Assembly (NCBI GenBank): GCA_910578865.1
Contig: CAJTRM010000002.1
Span: forward strand, 151,874 to 215,873
Length of the DNA: 64,000 nt
From: an uncultured Dorea sp.
GTDB lineage: Bacteria > Bacillota_A > Clostridia > Lachnospirales > Lachnospiraceae
Direction: 5' to 3'
Below, in pieces: positions 17,212 to 26,626 of this stretch. Both the position numbers and the translations under genes were made by a program. The stretch's first letter is position 1. Each line of letters begins with the position of its first letter. Under the pieces are notes generated by a model. That model searched no databases. It worked only from the letters and a program-made list of their open reading frames with translations, and was not told where the DNA came from.

Positions 17212-18251
17212 GATCTGCCTCCTTCTTTATTGCTGAATTTTATATTCTGGTATTCCAAATATTTATTTTCTATATATGTTTCGTTATATGATAACTTTTT
17301 TTCGTCACAGATGGAACCCATAAGTTCTATAATTGCTTTCATAGAGAGTATTTCTTTGTCCATCAAATAAGAAACATAATTCGGATGGCACTTCGTCAAT
17401 GCTGCGGCAAAATAGGGTAAACTATATCCCCATTCCACTTTTTTATAAAACCCCATAATATCCGACTCTATAGTTTCTAATATCCGGCCGATATCATAAG
17501 CCGCTTTTCGGGTTTCATTCAAATACATTGCCAGCAATTCTATCGGTGTGTTTCCGGCACTCTTACCCATTCCGTATAATGTCCCGTCGATCAGAATATC
17601 TCTTTGGAGTCTTTTCTCTATAAATGTGATGCCATTTGCATAACCCATCTGAAAATTATTATGTCCATGATACCCCAGTACAATATTTTCCTTTAAATTG
17701 CTATGCAATACATCAGCAATATGCAGAAGTCCACTCATATACAATAATCCATACGTATCTACGATCGAAACAGCATATGGCTCAACTTCATTTGCAATTT
17801 TGCATAATTCCAAAAGCTTATCATCTGTGTATGTTGTTACTGAAACTAACTGAACGAATACTTTGTAACCTAATTTCTTTAATTTCCCACAATACTCCAG
17901 TGCCTGAACCATTTTTTCTTCTTTAAAGATGACCCGGATCCCATCAATACAAGTCTCGCTGCACGGTTGAATATTACAGATATCACAGGTTCCATAGTCA
18001 ATCATTGCAACAACCATGGAATTCCCTGTTCTTAATTTCCCGAATATTTTATTGAGACTCTGAGTGTTGGGCATAATGGTCCTGTTTTCATCAAACTTCC
18101 TGGAATCATCCAAAAATCCTATTTCAATAATATCTACCCGGGCGCTTACTAACCCCTCAAAAATATTTGCTATAACATTCTTTCCGAATTCCCAATCAAT
18201 CCGGTAACCTCCGTCACGCAGCGTACAATCCAGCAGCCTGATTTTCCCCAT
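17208..18251 (-). CDS. DRE-TIM metallolyase/aldolase-like protein with cysteine cluster
   Basis: A 347-residue protein of the HMG-CoA lyase/4-hydroxy-2-oxovalerate aldolase superfamily. The N terminus shows LLDCTLRDGGYRIDW, the substrate/metal motif of the family, and GYHGHNN (about 193-199) supplies the metal histidines. Family members cleave or condense C-C bonds using a divalent metal. A cluster C89-X2-C92-X4-C97-X3-C101 lies in a loop and could bind a metal, which is not typical of the well-studied members. The gene is visibly more AT-rich than its neighbours and rich in Ile and Tyr, suggesting recent acquisition. Its stop overlaps the NUDIX start. The substrate cannot be assigned. Confidence 0.75.
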   Translation of the reverse strand: MGKIRLLDCTLRDGGYRIDWEFGKNVIANIFEGLVSARVDIIEIGFLDDSRKFDENRTIMPNTQSLNKIFGKLRTGNSMVVAMIDYGTCDICNIQPCSETCIDGIRVIFKEEKMVQALEYCGKLKKLGYKVFVQLVSVTTYTDDKLLELCKIANEVEPYAVSIVDTYGLLYMSGLLHIADVLHSNLKENIVLGYHGHNNFQMGYANGITFIEKRLQRDILIDGTLYGMGKSAGNTPIELLAMYLNETRKAAYDIGRILETIESDIMGFYKKVEWGYSLPYFAAALTKCHPNYVSYLMDKEILSMKAIIELMGSICDEKKLSYNETYIENKYLEYQNIKFSNKEGGRS

Positions 18252-18335
18252 AATACTGTTTTCTCCTCATTAGGTCTAAAATATCTTTGGAAACAAAAAT
18301 TCCCTGTCTGTCACAAATCGCTACTTTTCAGCGCA

Positions 18336-18376
18336 AAAATAAAGAAAGTCCAGAAATATTATTTCAAGACTTTCCT
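18336..18376 (-). terminator. Terminator of rny
   Basis: GGAAAGTC and GACTTTCT form an 8-bp stem (18343-18375) with a TTTATTTTT tract on the minus strand, 33 nt after the rny stop. Confidence 0.7.
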
Positions 18377-18408
18377 TGATTTTCCGCTTACATTTCAACT
18401 ACATTAAG

Positions 18409-19962
18409 CTATTTTGCGTAGTCTGTAACCCGCGATTCGCGAATCACGTTGACCTTAATCTGTCCTGGATACTCAAGCTCATACTCAATCTGCTTTGCTA
18501 TATCCCTGGCCATCAACACCATATCTGCGTCAGATACCTGCTCTGGAACTACCATTACACGAATCTCTCTACCTGCTTGAATTGCAAAAGATTTATCAAC
18601 ACCTTTAAACTGATTGGTGATATCTTCTAATTGTTTTAACCTGTTTGTGTATGTTTCTAACGTTTCTCTTCTCGCACCCGGCCTTGCTGCAGAAATTGTA
18701 TCTGCCGCCTGGACAACACATGCAATCAGAGTCTGTGGCTCTACATCACCGTGATGTGCTTCCACCGCATTAATGACCGTACCGGACTCTTTGTATTTTC
18801 TACAAAGATCCACACCGATCTGTATATGGGAACCTTCCACATCATGGTCGATCGACTTTCCTATATCGTGCAGAAGGCCTGCTCTTTTTGCCACTCTGAC
18901 ATCAAGGCCTATCTCACCGGCAAGAAGTCCGGCAAGCTGGGACACTTCCATAGAATGCTTCAATGCATTCTGTCCATAGCTTGTTCTGAACTTCATCCTT
19001 CCAAGAAGCTTGATAAGCTCCGGATGAATACCGTGAACCCCTACTTCGAGAGCTGCCGCTTCTCCTTCTTCACGAATCATTGACTCCACTTCTTTTTGCG
19101 CTTTCTCTACCATCTCTTCAATCCTTGCCGGATGAATACGACCGTCAACAATTAATTTTTCAAGCGCAATTCTTGCAACTTCCCTTCTTATTGGATCAAA
19201 GCCGGACAGAACGACTGCTTCCGGTGTATCGTCTATAATAAGCTCTACACCTGTCATCGTCTCCAGCGTACGGATATTACGTCCTTCCCTACCAATAATT
19301 CTGCCTTTCATTTCGTCACTTGGAAGCTGCACAACTGAGATCGTAGTCTCTGCAACATGATCGGCAGCACAACGCTGAATGGCCGTGACAACATACTCTC
19401 TCGCCTTCTTGTCCGCCTCTTCCTTTGCCTGTACTTCCAGTTCTTTTACCAACTTGGCAGTATCATGTTTCACATCTTCTTCAACAGTTTTCAACAAATA
19501 TTCTTTTGCTTGCTCGGAGGTAAGTCCTGAGATTCTTTCTAGTTCCTGTACTCTCTGCTTACTCAGCTCATCTACTTTCACTTCACGCTGCCTAAGCTGT
19601 TCTTCTTTTGCTGCAAACCCTGCTTCACGCTTTTCAATAGCATCAGCCTTTTTGTCCAAAGTCTCTTCCTTGGAAAGAACACGTTTTTCATATCTTTGTA
19701 ACTCTGCCCTGCGTTCCTTTGTCTCTTTTTCAAGTTCATTTTTGTTCTTGATAGACTCTTCTTTAATTTCCAAGAGAGACTCCTTTTTCTTTGCCTCAGC
19801 TGTCTTTACCGCATCATCAATAATCTCTCGTGCTTTGCTTTCTGCATTCCCAATTTTAGATTCTGCATTCTTCTTTAAATTGGAAACCGTCACAAAGTGA
19901 CTGATGACCGCCGCTGCTATCACAAGCACTGCCACAACAGCAATTACGATTCCTATCGGCAC
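18409..19962 (-). CDS. rny: Ribonuclease Y
   Basis: Membrane-anchored endoribonuclease that starts bulk mRNA decay in Firmicutes. The 517-residue protein has an N-terminal membrane helix (about residues 4-24), a long charged coiled coil (about 30-200), a KH domain with GRIIGREGRNIRTLE, and an HD domain with the metal-binding pair in LLHDIGKSID. The C terminus REIRVMVVPEQVSD is typical. It lies downstream of recA-recX, an arrangement common in Clostridia, but separated from recX by 72 nt. Confidence 0.97.
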   Translation of the reverse strand: MPIGIVIAVVAVLVIAAAVISHFVTVSNLKKNAESKIGNAESKAREIIDDAVKTAEAKKKESLLEIKEESIKNKNELEKETKERRAELQRYEKRVLSKEETLDKKADAIEKREAGFAAKEEQLRQREVKVDELSKQRVQELERISGLTSEQAKEYLLKTVEEDVKHDTAKLVKELEVQAKEEADKKAREYVVTAIQRCAADHVAETTISVVQLPSDEMKGRIIGREGRNIRTLETMTGVELIIDDTPEAVVLSGFDPIRREVARIALEKLIVDGRIHPARIEEMVEKAQKEVESMIREEGEAAALEVGVHGIHPELIKLLGRMKFRTSYGQNALKHSMEVSQLAGLLAGEIGLDVRVAKRAGLLHDIGKSIDHDVEGSHIQIGVDLCRKYKESGTVINAVEAHHGDVEPQTLIACVVQAADTISAARPGARRETLETYTNRLKQLEDITNQFKGVDKSFAIQAGREIRVMVVPEQVSDADMVLMARDIAKQIEYELEYPGQIKVNVIRESRVTDYAK

Positions 19963-20034
19963 AGGAGCACCTCCTTATTTAGTTTTCATTGTACAAATAC
20001 AACACTTAAATTTTATACTGTTTTAACAAAGATG

Positions 20035-20649
20035 TCAAGCATTCCACTCAGAAACTTGTATTACCTGCCGTATATCCTCATATCCAAAGCCCTTCCGGGT
20101 CAGATATCCCAGTATCTTCCGGGTATCTTCCCATCTTGCCTCTTCCGGGTCATATTTCTTTTTTCTCAGGATTGCCTCTATGGCCTCCCGTGCATCCCCG
20201 GAACCGTAACATTCCTCAAAAGCAGCTTCAATATCCTCGCTTTTCAGCCCTTTCCGGCACATTTGGGCGTAAATCTCTTTTCTGCTCTTTTTCCCCCTGC
20301 GGGTTTCTACAAAATACTGTGCAAAAGCGGCATCATTAATATATCCGAATGACTTTACATAGGCCATGGTCTCATCAATGACATCCTCCGGATAAAGATC
20401 CCTTCGGAGCCTGGTCTTTAGCTGCTCCTCTGTGCGTCCCATATCATTCAGAAGATGGAGAGCTCTTCGTTTTGCTCTTTTCAGGATTACTTCTGTCAGG
20501 ATCTTATGATAAACTTCCTCCTCAATCAATGACCCTTCTGCAAGACGGTAACGTGACAGCTCGCCCTTATATAAAACAAAAACAAACTGTCCGTCAATAT
20601 ATACTTTATATTTTGCTTTCGTCACAGCTTCTATTCGGGTGACGGTCAT
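20035..20649 (-). CDS. recX: Regulatory protein RecX
   Basis: Binds RecA and limits or modulates its filaments during recombination and SOS. The 204-residue protein consists of three-helix repeats typical of the family, with the conserved DYGYINDAAFA-like segment here as SFGYINDAAFAQYFVE and LTRKGFGYEDI near the end. It starts immediately after the recA stop, with no gap, so it is cotranscribed and probably cotranslated with recA under LexA control. Confidence 0.94.
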   Translation of the reverse strand: MTVTRIEAVTKAKYKVYIDGQFVFVLYKGELSRYRLAEGSLIEEEVYHKILTEVILKRAKRRALHLLNDMGRTEEQLKTRLRRDLYPEDVIDETMAYVKSFGYINDAAFAQYFVETRRGKKSRKEIYAQMCRKGLKSEDIEAAFEECYGSGDAREAIEAILRKKKYDPEEARWEDTRKILGYLTRKGFGYEDIRQVIQVSEWNA

Positions 20650-21720
20650 TTACTTATCTCCTTTTCCGGCAGCCTTTGTATCCTTATCAACCTTTACGTC
20701 CAAAGCTTTTTCTTCACCGGCTCCGTCAAACTCATAATGCCTGCGGATCTTCGTATCCAGCTCTGTCATCACTTCCGGATGTTCCGTGAGATAATTCTTC
20801 GCATTTTCACGCCCCTGGCCGATCTTATCGCCATTATAGGCAAACCATGCTCCGCTCTTGCTTACCAGCCCAAGATTGACTGCAAGATCCAGAATATCCC
20901 CTTCTTTTGAAATACCCTTACCGAACATGATGTCAAATTCCGCTTCTTTAAACGGCGGAGCTATTTTATTCTTCACGATCTTTACACGGGTTCTGTTCCC
21001 GATCATTTCACCGCTCTGCTTCAGCGTCTCGATTCTCCTTACATCCATACGAATAGAGGCATAAAATTTCAGCGCCCGTCCGCCGGTCGTTGTCTCCGGA
21101 TTACCAAACATAACGCCGACCTTCTCACGCAGCTGATTAATAAAGATCACAACACAGTTGGACTTACTGATGACCGGTGTCAGTTTACGGAGCGCCTGAG
21201 ACATCAGCCTTGCCTGGAGCCCCACATGAGAATCCCCCATATCCCCTTCTATTTCCTGCCGCGGCACAAGAGCGGCAACAGAATCTATAACAATAATGTC
21301 CATAGCCCCTGACCGTACCATCGTCTCTGCAATCTCCAGAGCCTGATCCCCGCTGTCCGGCTGGGAGATATAAAGTTCATCAATATCAACGCCGATATTC
21401 TTGGCATACACCGGATCCAGGGCGTGTTCCGCATCAATAAATCCTGCGATCCCTCCCCTTTTCTGTACTTCTGAAATCATATGTAATGCCACCGTCGTCT
21501 TACCGCTTGACTCCGGGCCATAAACTTCTACGATACGCCCCTTCGGGACGCCGCCCATCCCCAATGCAATATCCAGACTTAAAGAACCTGTGGGAATCGT
21601 CTCAACTACAACCTGAGCTGCGGGATCTCCGAGCTTCATAACCGTTCCTTTGCCAAAATCCTTCTCGAGCTTTGCAATCGCCGCATCCAATGCTTTTTTC
21701 TTATTCTCGTTACCTGCCAT
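20650..21720 (-). CDS. recA: Recombinase RecA
   Basis: Strand-exchange protein and LexA coprotease activator. The 356-residue sequence has Walker A GPESSGKT, the Walker B region DIIVIDSVAAL, the DNA-binding loop L1 EGDMGDSHVG, and L2 around FINQLREKVGVMFGNPETTTGG. The C-terminal tail is acidic and lysine-rich. It has a strong promoter with a LexA box and is followed directly by recX. Confidence 0.99.
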   Translation of the reverse strand: MAGNENKKKALDAAIAKLEKDFGKGTVMKLGDPAAQVVVETIPTGSLSLDIALGMGGVPKGRIVEVYGPESSGKTTVALHMISEVQKRGGIAGFIDAEHALDPVYAKNIGVDIDELYISQPDSGDQALEIAETMVRSGAMDIIVIDSVAALVPRQEIEGDMGDSHVGLQARLMSQALRKLTPVISKSNCVVIFINQLREKVGVMFGNPETTTGGRALKFYASIRMDVRRIETLKQSGEMIGNRTRVKIVKNKIAPPFKEAEFDIMFGKGISKEGDILDLAVNLGLVSKSGAWFAYNGDKIGQGRENAKNYLTEHPEVMTELDTKIRRHYEFDGAGEEKALDVKVDKDTKAAGKGDK

Positions 21721-21743
21721 AAATCTCTCTCCTTCTCCACCCG

Positions 21744-21799
21744 CGAACTAATGTTCGTTCCATGGTTAATATAATAGTACACCTGTTCTGATTTGTCAA
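21744..21799 (-). promoter_or_regulatory. recA promoter with LexA (SOS) box
   Basis: On the minus strand TTGACA (21794-21799) and TATTAT (21771-21776) are 17 nt apart. CGAACTAATGTTCG (21744-21757) is a perfect Gram-positive SOS box placed just after the expected start point, 23 nt before the recA ATG. LexA would block transcription from here. Confidence 0.9.
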
Positions 21800-21964
21800 T
21801 ATCAAATTAACGTTAACTTTTGGATTTTTTCGGCGAAATGCCGAAGAATAATTTTTAAATATTCAGAAAATAACTGCTTTATTGATATAGGTTCACTCTA
21901 CCACAAATCTTTTCGTACGTCAAAGGTTTTTTCTTTTCGTTCTGATTTTGATTTCCGTACAGAA

Positions 21965-21984
21965 GGGGGATCCTGAAATCCCCC
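21965..21984 (-). repeat. GC-rich hairpin after the glucosidase gene
   Basis: GGGGGAT and ATCCCCC form a strong stem 30 nt beyond the stop of the GH13 gene. The following minus-strand tract is only weakly T-rich, so termination is possible but unproven. The remaining ~160 nt up to the recA promoter is AT-rich with nothing else recognised. Confidence 0.45.
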
Positions 21985-22014
21985 CTGAAATATCCGAAAC
22001 TTTAGAAAAGTCTG

Positions 22015-23685
22015 CTATTTCATTTTCAGCACAAGAGCCTCGCACGGTCTGAGAACAGCTTTTCTCCCAATCTTTCCGGTTCTCCCCTGGTTGGACAACA
22101 GGATGTGGTCCGGTTCTTTGTCAAGTGATACCTCCGTCTCTTTTGTTCCAAAATTCGTGAGCACCAGAACGTTTTCTTGGGCACCCCGGCGGTAAAATGC
22201 CAGAACCCCCGGGACATCTTCAAGTGCAGGCACAAACTCCCCATAAATAAATGCATCCTTTAAAGCCGGATCCTTCCGAAGTGCCGTCAGCTTCCGGTAA
22301 TATGACAAGACAGAATTCTCATCCGCCTCCTGCGCCTCTACATTAATTTCTTTATAATTGTCATTGATTTTAAGCCACGGTGTACCGGCCGTGAACCCGC
22401 CGTTTTTTTCTCCGCTCCACTGCATAGGCGTCCTTGCATTATCTCTGCTGAAACGGCAGCATATCTCAAGAGCCTCTTCTTTTCCAAGCCCTGCCTTCAA
22501 CGCCTCCTGATACTGATGCTTTGTGTCAATATCGTCATATTCGCTGATATCGCTCCTGCGGCAGTTGGTCATCCCGATTTCCTGTCCCTGATAGAGAAAC
22601 GGCAGCCCCCGAAGCAGGACATTTACGGTCCCAAGCATCTTAACTCCGTCTGCATTTTGTGCGTGCCAGGGCAGATACCTGCTTGCCCCCCGCGGTTCAT
22701 CGTGATTTTCAATAATATTTGCAAGATATGCACACCTCTGAGCTTCAAGCTGGGATTCTATGATTGTCTTTTTCCATGCTTCAAAAGAAGGCTCCTTTGC
22801 ATCGTACCAGCCATTCTCACCCTGGGTCAAAATATGGGGCGCAAAATCAAACATCGTACTGAAATACCCGTTCTCGCCTACAAACTCTTCCATGGCGTCT
22901 TCTCTCATATTGAAGACTTCCCCTACTGTAAATGCATCATATTTCGCAAAAGTATGATCCCGCAGATCCTTCAGAAATTCTCCGACTCCCTCTACAGATT
23001 CAACCATCTTCGTACATGTACACAGGCCGTCCTCCCTGTCCGGCTCGTAATCCGGAAAGTTTACATCCTTCTTGATGTTGATGATCGCATCGATCCGGAA
23101 GCCTGCAATCCCTTTCTCAAGCCACCAGTTGATCATCTCATACAACTTTTTCCGCACTGTCGGATTCTCCCAGTTCAGATCCGGCTGTTCCTTTGCAAAC
23201 ATGTGGAGATAATACCGGTCTGTCCCGGGCACCGGCTCCCAGGTACTTCCGCCGAAATATGCTCTGTAATTGCTTGGAGGATTTCCGCCCTTCCCTTTTA
23301 CAAAATAAAAATAATCTCCGTACTCCCCCGATGGATCCTCAAGAGCCTTCCGAAACCATTCATGCCGGTCCGAACAATGATTGATCACCAGATCCATCAC
23401 AATATACATATCTCTCTTCTTTGCTTCCTGAAGAAGCAGATCAAACTCTTCCATTGTCCCGAATTCTTCTGCAATCTTATAATAATCCGAGATATCGTAC
23501 CCCTGGTCGATAAAAGGAGACTGATAGATCGGGGACAGCCAGATAATATCAACCCCCAGAGCCTTCAAATAATCCAGCTTTTCTATAATCCCCCTCAGAT
23601 CTCCGATGCCGTCCCCATTACTGTCATAAAAGCTTTTAGGGTAAATCTGATAGGCAACTTTGTCGTGCCACCATTTCTTTTGCAT
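22015..23685 (-). CDS. GH13 alpha-glucosidase (oligo-1,6-glucosidase type)
   Basis: A 556-residue cytoplasmic glycoside hydrolase of the GH13 oligo-1,6-glucosidase/MalL subgroup, which releases glucose from isomalto- and malto-oligosaccharides. It starts MQKKWWHDKVAYQIYPKSF. Conserved regions are DLVINHCSD, GFRIDAI with the nucleophile Asp (about 199), FTVGEVFN with the acid/base Glu, and NHDEPR with the stabilising Asp. A trehalose-6-phosphate hydrolase is possible because the families are close, but there is no PTS gene nearby. It stands alone, between recA and the carboxypeptidase gene. Confidence 0.9.
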   Translation of the reverse strand: MQKKWWHDKVAYQIYPKSFYDSNGDGIGDLRGIIEKLDYLKALGVDIIWLSPIYQSPFIDQGYDISDYYKIAEEFGTMEEFDLLLQEAKKRDMYIVMDLVINHCSDRHEWFRKALEDPSGEYGDYFYFVKGKGGNPPSNYRAYFGGSTWEPVPGTDRYYLHMFAKEQPDLNWENPTVRKKLYEMINWWLEKGIAGFRIDAIINIKKDVNFPDYEPDREDGLCTCTKMVESVEGVGEFLKDLRDHTFAKYDAFTVGEVFNMREDAMEEFVGENGYFSTMFDFAPHILTQGENGWYDAKEPSFEAWKKTIIESQLEAQRCAYLANIIENHDEPRGASRYLPWHAQNADGVKMLGTVNVLLRGLPFLYQGQEIGMTNCRRSDISEYDDIDTKHQYQEALKAGLGKEEALEICCRFSRDNARTPMQWSGEKNGGFTAGTPWLKINDNYKEINVEAQEADENSVLSYYRKLTALRKDPALKDAFIYGEFVPALEDVPGVLAFYRRGAQENVLVLTNFGTKETEVSLDKEPDHILLSNQGRTGKIGRKAVLRPCEALVLKMK

Positions 23686-23839
23686 GCCTGATATCCTCCC
23701 TGTATCTTTTCGTTCTTTCTTTCTATTATACCTGTTTTATTTACTGCCTTCTTCCTGTATGTTATGCAGCAATTGCACTATATTCACTTCTATCTGCTGT
23801 AAGTAAAAGTCCTGCACGCACACGTCATATTCGTCTGCC

Positions 23840-25048
23840 TTACAGGCAGATCTGCTGCAAAGCCTCCTGAAAGCACCAGGCCAGATCCCTTTCTTTTACC
23901 GTCTCCAGGGCTACAACATCATATGACCGGATGACCTCGCCATTCAGCAGATAGGAGACAGCCCCCACCTTTTGCCCCTTTTGTACCGGCGCCTTCAGCT
24001 CCTTATCCACCTCTGCCCTCACCTTCACTTCTTCATCCTTTCTCAGAAGAAGCTTTAACTCCTTTGTATCACCCTTCAGGCCTGCCATCACATAGCCGTC
24101 CTTTTTATAGGCATTTCCTTTATCTATGCCTCCTCTTACCGGAATTCCCTCCTGTCTGAACTTCTTCCATACATCGCGGTACTCATACTGCTTCAGGCCA
24201 TATTCCATAAGCTTGCGTGTATCTTTCCATTTGTATCCTTTATTGTTGGGCCACCCGCATCCGAGAAGCGCTACAATAAATGTGCGCTCCCCCTGTCTCA
24301 ACGCGCCTACATAGCAGTAGCCCGCATCGGCAGTAAATCCTGTTTTTCCGGTAAGCGCCCCCTCCATCATATCCAAAAACGCATTATGGTTCCTGCAGGA
24401 AAACCTTCGATCACCTTTGATGTTTGTAAAAGAATACTCCTTGGTACGGGTAATCTTTAGGAATTCTTCTTTTTTCGGGGATTCTGTAATACAGTATTTC
24501 ATAATTCTGGCAAGATCTGCCGCCGTGGTAGAGTGAACCCCTTTCTCATCTTCATCGTCCAGCCCGTTCGGCGTGATAAAATGCGTATCCTTACATCCAA
24601 GCTCCTGTGCCTTTTCATTCATAAGGTCTGCAAATGCCTCCACAGATCCAGCAATCTCCTCGGCGATCACTACGGCGCTGTCATTGTGAGACTCCAGCAT
24701 CAGGGAATACAGGAGATCACCGATGTAGTATTCCTCCTTCCCCCTGACCCCCAGCCTGACCTTGGGCTGGCAGACCGCATAATCGGACACCTGCGCAGCC
24801 TGCCCTTCTTCCATCTGCTCCAGGGTAATGATACAGGTCATAATCTTTGTTGTGCTGGCCATAGGCCTTACCTTTTTCTCTTCTTTCCCGAACAAAATAC
24901 GCCCACTGTCAGCATCAATTAGAACAGCCGACTGGGCGTAAAGTTCTTTTGGCTCGTCCCCGGCATCCTCTGCCTGTACCGGCGGCACAAACAGCTGCAC
25001 ACATACGATACAAAAAAGACTGATCCATAAACATATATTTTTCTTCAT
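23840..25048 (-). CDS. D-alanyl-D-alanine carboxypeptidase (DacF/PBP5 family), copy 1
   Basis: Low-molecular-weight penicillin-binding protein that trims the terminal D-Ala from peptidoglycan stem peptides. The signal peptide covers roughly residues 1-26 and ends near VQAEDAG. The catalytic motifs are S65-TTK in ASTTK, SHN, and KTG in LTGKTGFT. The C-terminal beta domain (about residues 290-380) is followed by an end that may be an amphipathic membrane anchor. I chose the ATG at 25048; a GTG four codons upstream is also in frame, and neither has a strong ribosome binding site. It follows scpA-scpB, an order common in Clostridia. A second paralogue lies at 30330-31622. Confidence 0.92.
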   Translation of the reverse strand: MKKNICLWISLFCIVCVQLFVPPVQAEDAGDEPKELYAQSAVLIDADSGRILFGKEEKKVRPMASTTKIMTCIITLEQMEEGQAAQVSDYAVCQPKVRLGVRGKEEYYIGDLLYSLMLESHNDSAVVIAEEIAGSVEAFADLMNEKAQELGCKDTHFITPNGLDDEDEKGVHSTTAADLARIMKYCITESPKKEEFLKITRTKEYSFTNIKGDRRFSCRNHNAFLDMMEGALTGKTGFTADAGYCYVGALRQGERTFIVALLGCGWPNNKGYKWKDTRKLMEYGLKQYEYRDVWKKFRQEGIPVRGGIDKGNAYKKDGYVMAGLKGDTKELKLLLRKDEEVKVRAEVDKELKAPVQKGQKVGAVSYLLNGEVIRSYDVVALETVKERDLAWCFQEALQQICL

Positions 25049-25101
25049 CTGCCACACCACATAATACTCTGTTATTGCAGTGTATGAGCCGGGTTGTCAG
25101 A

Positions 25102-25677
25102 CTATACGTCCAGTTTTAGCTGAATTTCCTCTTCTGCCTCTGTCTTGAAATTCTCAATCTGCTCCTGGTTAATGCTTGGGAGTTCTTCGACAGACTGGAT
25201 ACTGAATCTTCTTAAGAACTCCTCCGTCGTCCCAAAAAGAAGGGGTCTCCCAGGCGCGTCAAGCCTTCCCACCTCGCAGGCAAGATTGTATTCTACCAGC
25301 TTATTAACGGCATGATCTGATTTGACCCCACGGATTTTCTCAATCTCCAGTTTGGTAACCGGCTGTTTATACGCAATGATTGACAAGGTTTCAAGAAGGA
25401 CATCTGTAAGTGCGTACCGCTTCGGCTGCTTTGCAACCCGGATCAGGTACTCGTACATCTCCTTTTTCGTACACATCTGGAAAGAACCTTCAAGCTCTAC
25501 GATCTGCACTCCCCTGCTTTCTGCCTCATACTTATCCATCATCTGATGAATAATCTTTCTCGTGGTATTTTCATCATGTTCAATAGCAACTGCAATTTTA
25601 CCCAGTTCAACAGATTCTCCCATTGTAAATAAAATTGACTCTATAATTCCTTCTAACTTATTAATCTCCACGGTCAT
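25102..25677 (-). CDS. scpB: Segregation and condensation protein B
   Basis: Accessory subunit of the Smc condensin complex. The 191-residue protein has two winged-helix domains, with LEGIIESILFTMGE near the N terminus and the conserved LIEYNLACEVGRLDAPGRP-like segment, here KLVEYNLACEVGR, then GRPLLFGTT. ScpB dimers bind ScpA and control Smc ATPase. It starts 20 nt after scpA. Confidence 0.96.
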   Translation of the reverse strand: MTVEINKLEGIIESILFTMGESVELGKIAVAIEHDENTTRKIIHQMMDKYEAESRGVQIVELEGSFQMCTKKEMYEYLIRVAKQPKRYALTDVLLETLSIIAYKQPVTKLEIEKIRGVKSDHAVNKLVEYNLACEVGRLDAPGRPLLFGTTEEFLRRFSIQSVEELPSINQEQIENFKTEAEEEIQLKLDV

Positions 25678-25697
25678 ATGCCTTTCTGTTTTTGTTC

Positions 25698-26441
25698 CTA
25701 AACCTTTGAGGTGATCACAATATCGTCAAACGGCTGTTCCTGTTCTATAGAAAGCTCGCCGTCCTTCATCAGCTGAAGCACTGCCAGGAACGTCACTACA
25801 ATCTGAGTGCGTGAACTCTGCTTCACAAGCAGCTGCCTAAAGCTGAACTGCCTATGCTTCCTTGCGTAATCCGCAACGGCGGCAAGCTTTTCTGTCACAG
25901 TTACCTCTTCCTTTTCGATCTTCCCGAATTTACTCCGGACAGGGTCGATCTTGTCCACCTGTCTCTTCATGACATCCTTAAAAATGCGGTTCAGCTTCTG
26001 GATCGTCAGATCCCCCAGCAGGATATCCAGATCCACCGGCTCCACATACTCCAGCACTTCCTCCGGAATCGTCGGCCTTTTATACATGACCTTATCCGTA
26101 TCAATTTCCCGGTCTTTAAGCTCATAAGACATATATTTATACATCTTATATTCCAGCAGCTGCTCTACCAGTTCCTGCCTGGGATCCTCTTCCTCGCCGT
26201 CCTCATTCAGTTCCTTGGGAAGAAGCATGCGGCATTTGATGTCCAGGAGCGTGGCCGCCATCACAAGGAATTCACTCATAATATTCAGATCTTCCTTCTC
26301 CATGGCCCTGATATATTCCATATACTGATTCGTAATCTCTACGATCGGAATATCATAGATATCTATTTTATTTTTATCGATCAGATGCAGCAAAAGGTCA
26401 AGCGGCCCCTCAAACACCTGCAGCTTAACTGGAATCCCCAT
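25698..26441 (-). CDS. scpA: Segregation and condensation protein A
   Basis: Kleisin subunit that bridges the Smc heads. The 247-residue protein begins with VKLQVFEGPLDLLLHLIDKNKIDIYDIPI, which is the family signature, and continues with LVMAATLLDIKCRMLLP. Its C-terminal winged helix ends near GELSIEQEQPFDDI. It is the first gene of scpA-scpB, and the MITE copy 2 lies about 95 nt upstream of its start, between it and the metallophosphoesterase gene. Confidence 0.97.
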   Translation of the reverse strand: MGIPVKLQVFEGPLDLLLHLIDKNKIDIYDIPIVEITNQYMEYIRAMEKEDLNIMSEFLVMAATLLDIKCRMLLPKELNEDGEEEDPRQELVEQLLEYKMYKYMSYELKDREIDTDKVMYKRPTIPEEVLEYVEPVDLDILLGDLTIQKLNRIFKDVMKRQVDKIDPVRSKFGKIEKEEVTVTEKLAAVADYARKHRQFSFRQLLVKQSSRTQIVVTFLAVLQLMKDGELSIEQEQPFDDIVITSKV

Positions 26442-26536
26442 ATCATTTCCTCTTATCCGGTATTATCGCAACTGCACTATTATACAAGATATTTTCCTTT
26501 TCCACAACCCCGCTTATCATTTCTCTTCAAATTTCA

Positions 26537-26621
26537 GTAACAGTTCAGCCATAGCCAGTGTGACGTGTTCATTCATGCAAGCATGATTCACACGTCACAC
26601 TGGCTATGGCTGAACTGTTAC
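26537..26621. mobile_element. MITE copy 2: 85-bp near-perfect palindrome with 8-bp target duplication
   Basis: Two 32-nt arms (26537-26568 and 26590-26621) are exactly complementary, with a 21-nt loop that contains a further small dyad (TCATGC/GCATGA). The ends are GTAACAG and CTGTTAC. The flanks are AAATTTCA (26529-26536) and AAATCTCA (26622-26629), an 8-bp direct repeat with one mismatch. The ends and duplication length fit IS66-family mobilisation. It lies between the end of the metallophosphoesterase gene and scpA; the right copy of the duplication contains the phosphoesterase stop codon. Confidence 0.9.
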
Positions 26622-26626
26622 AAATC

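Noticed and set aside
22516..23691. 391-codon plus-strand frame opposite the GH13 gene
   Set aside because: Antisense to all catalytic motifs of the glucosidase; low-quality composition and no start signal.
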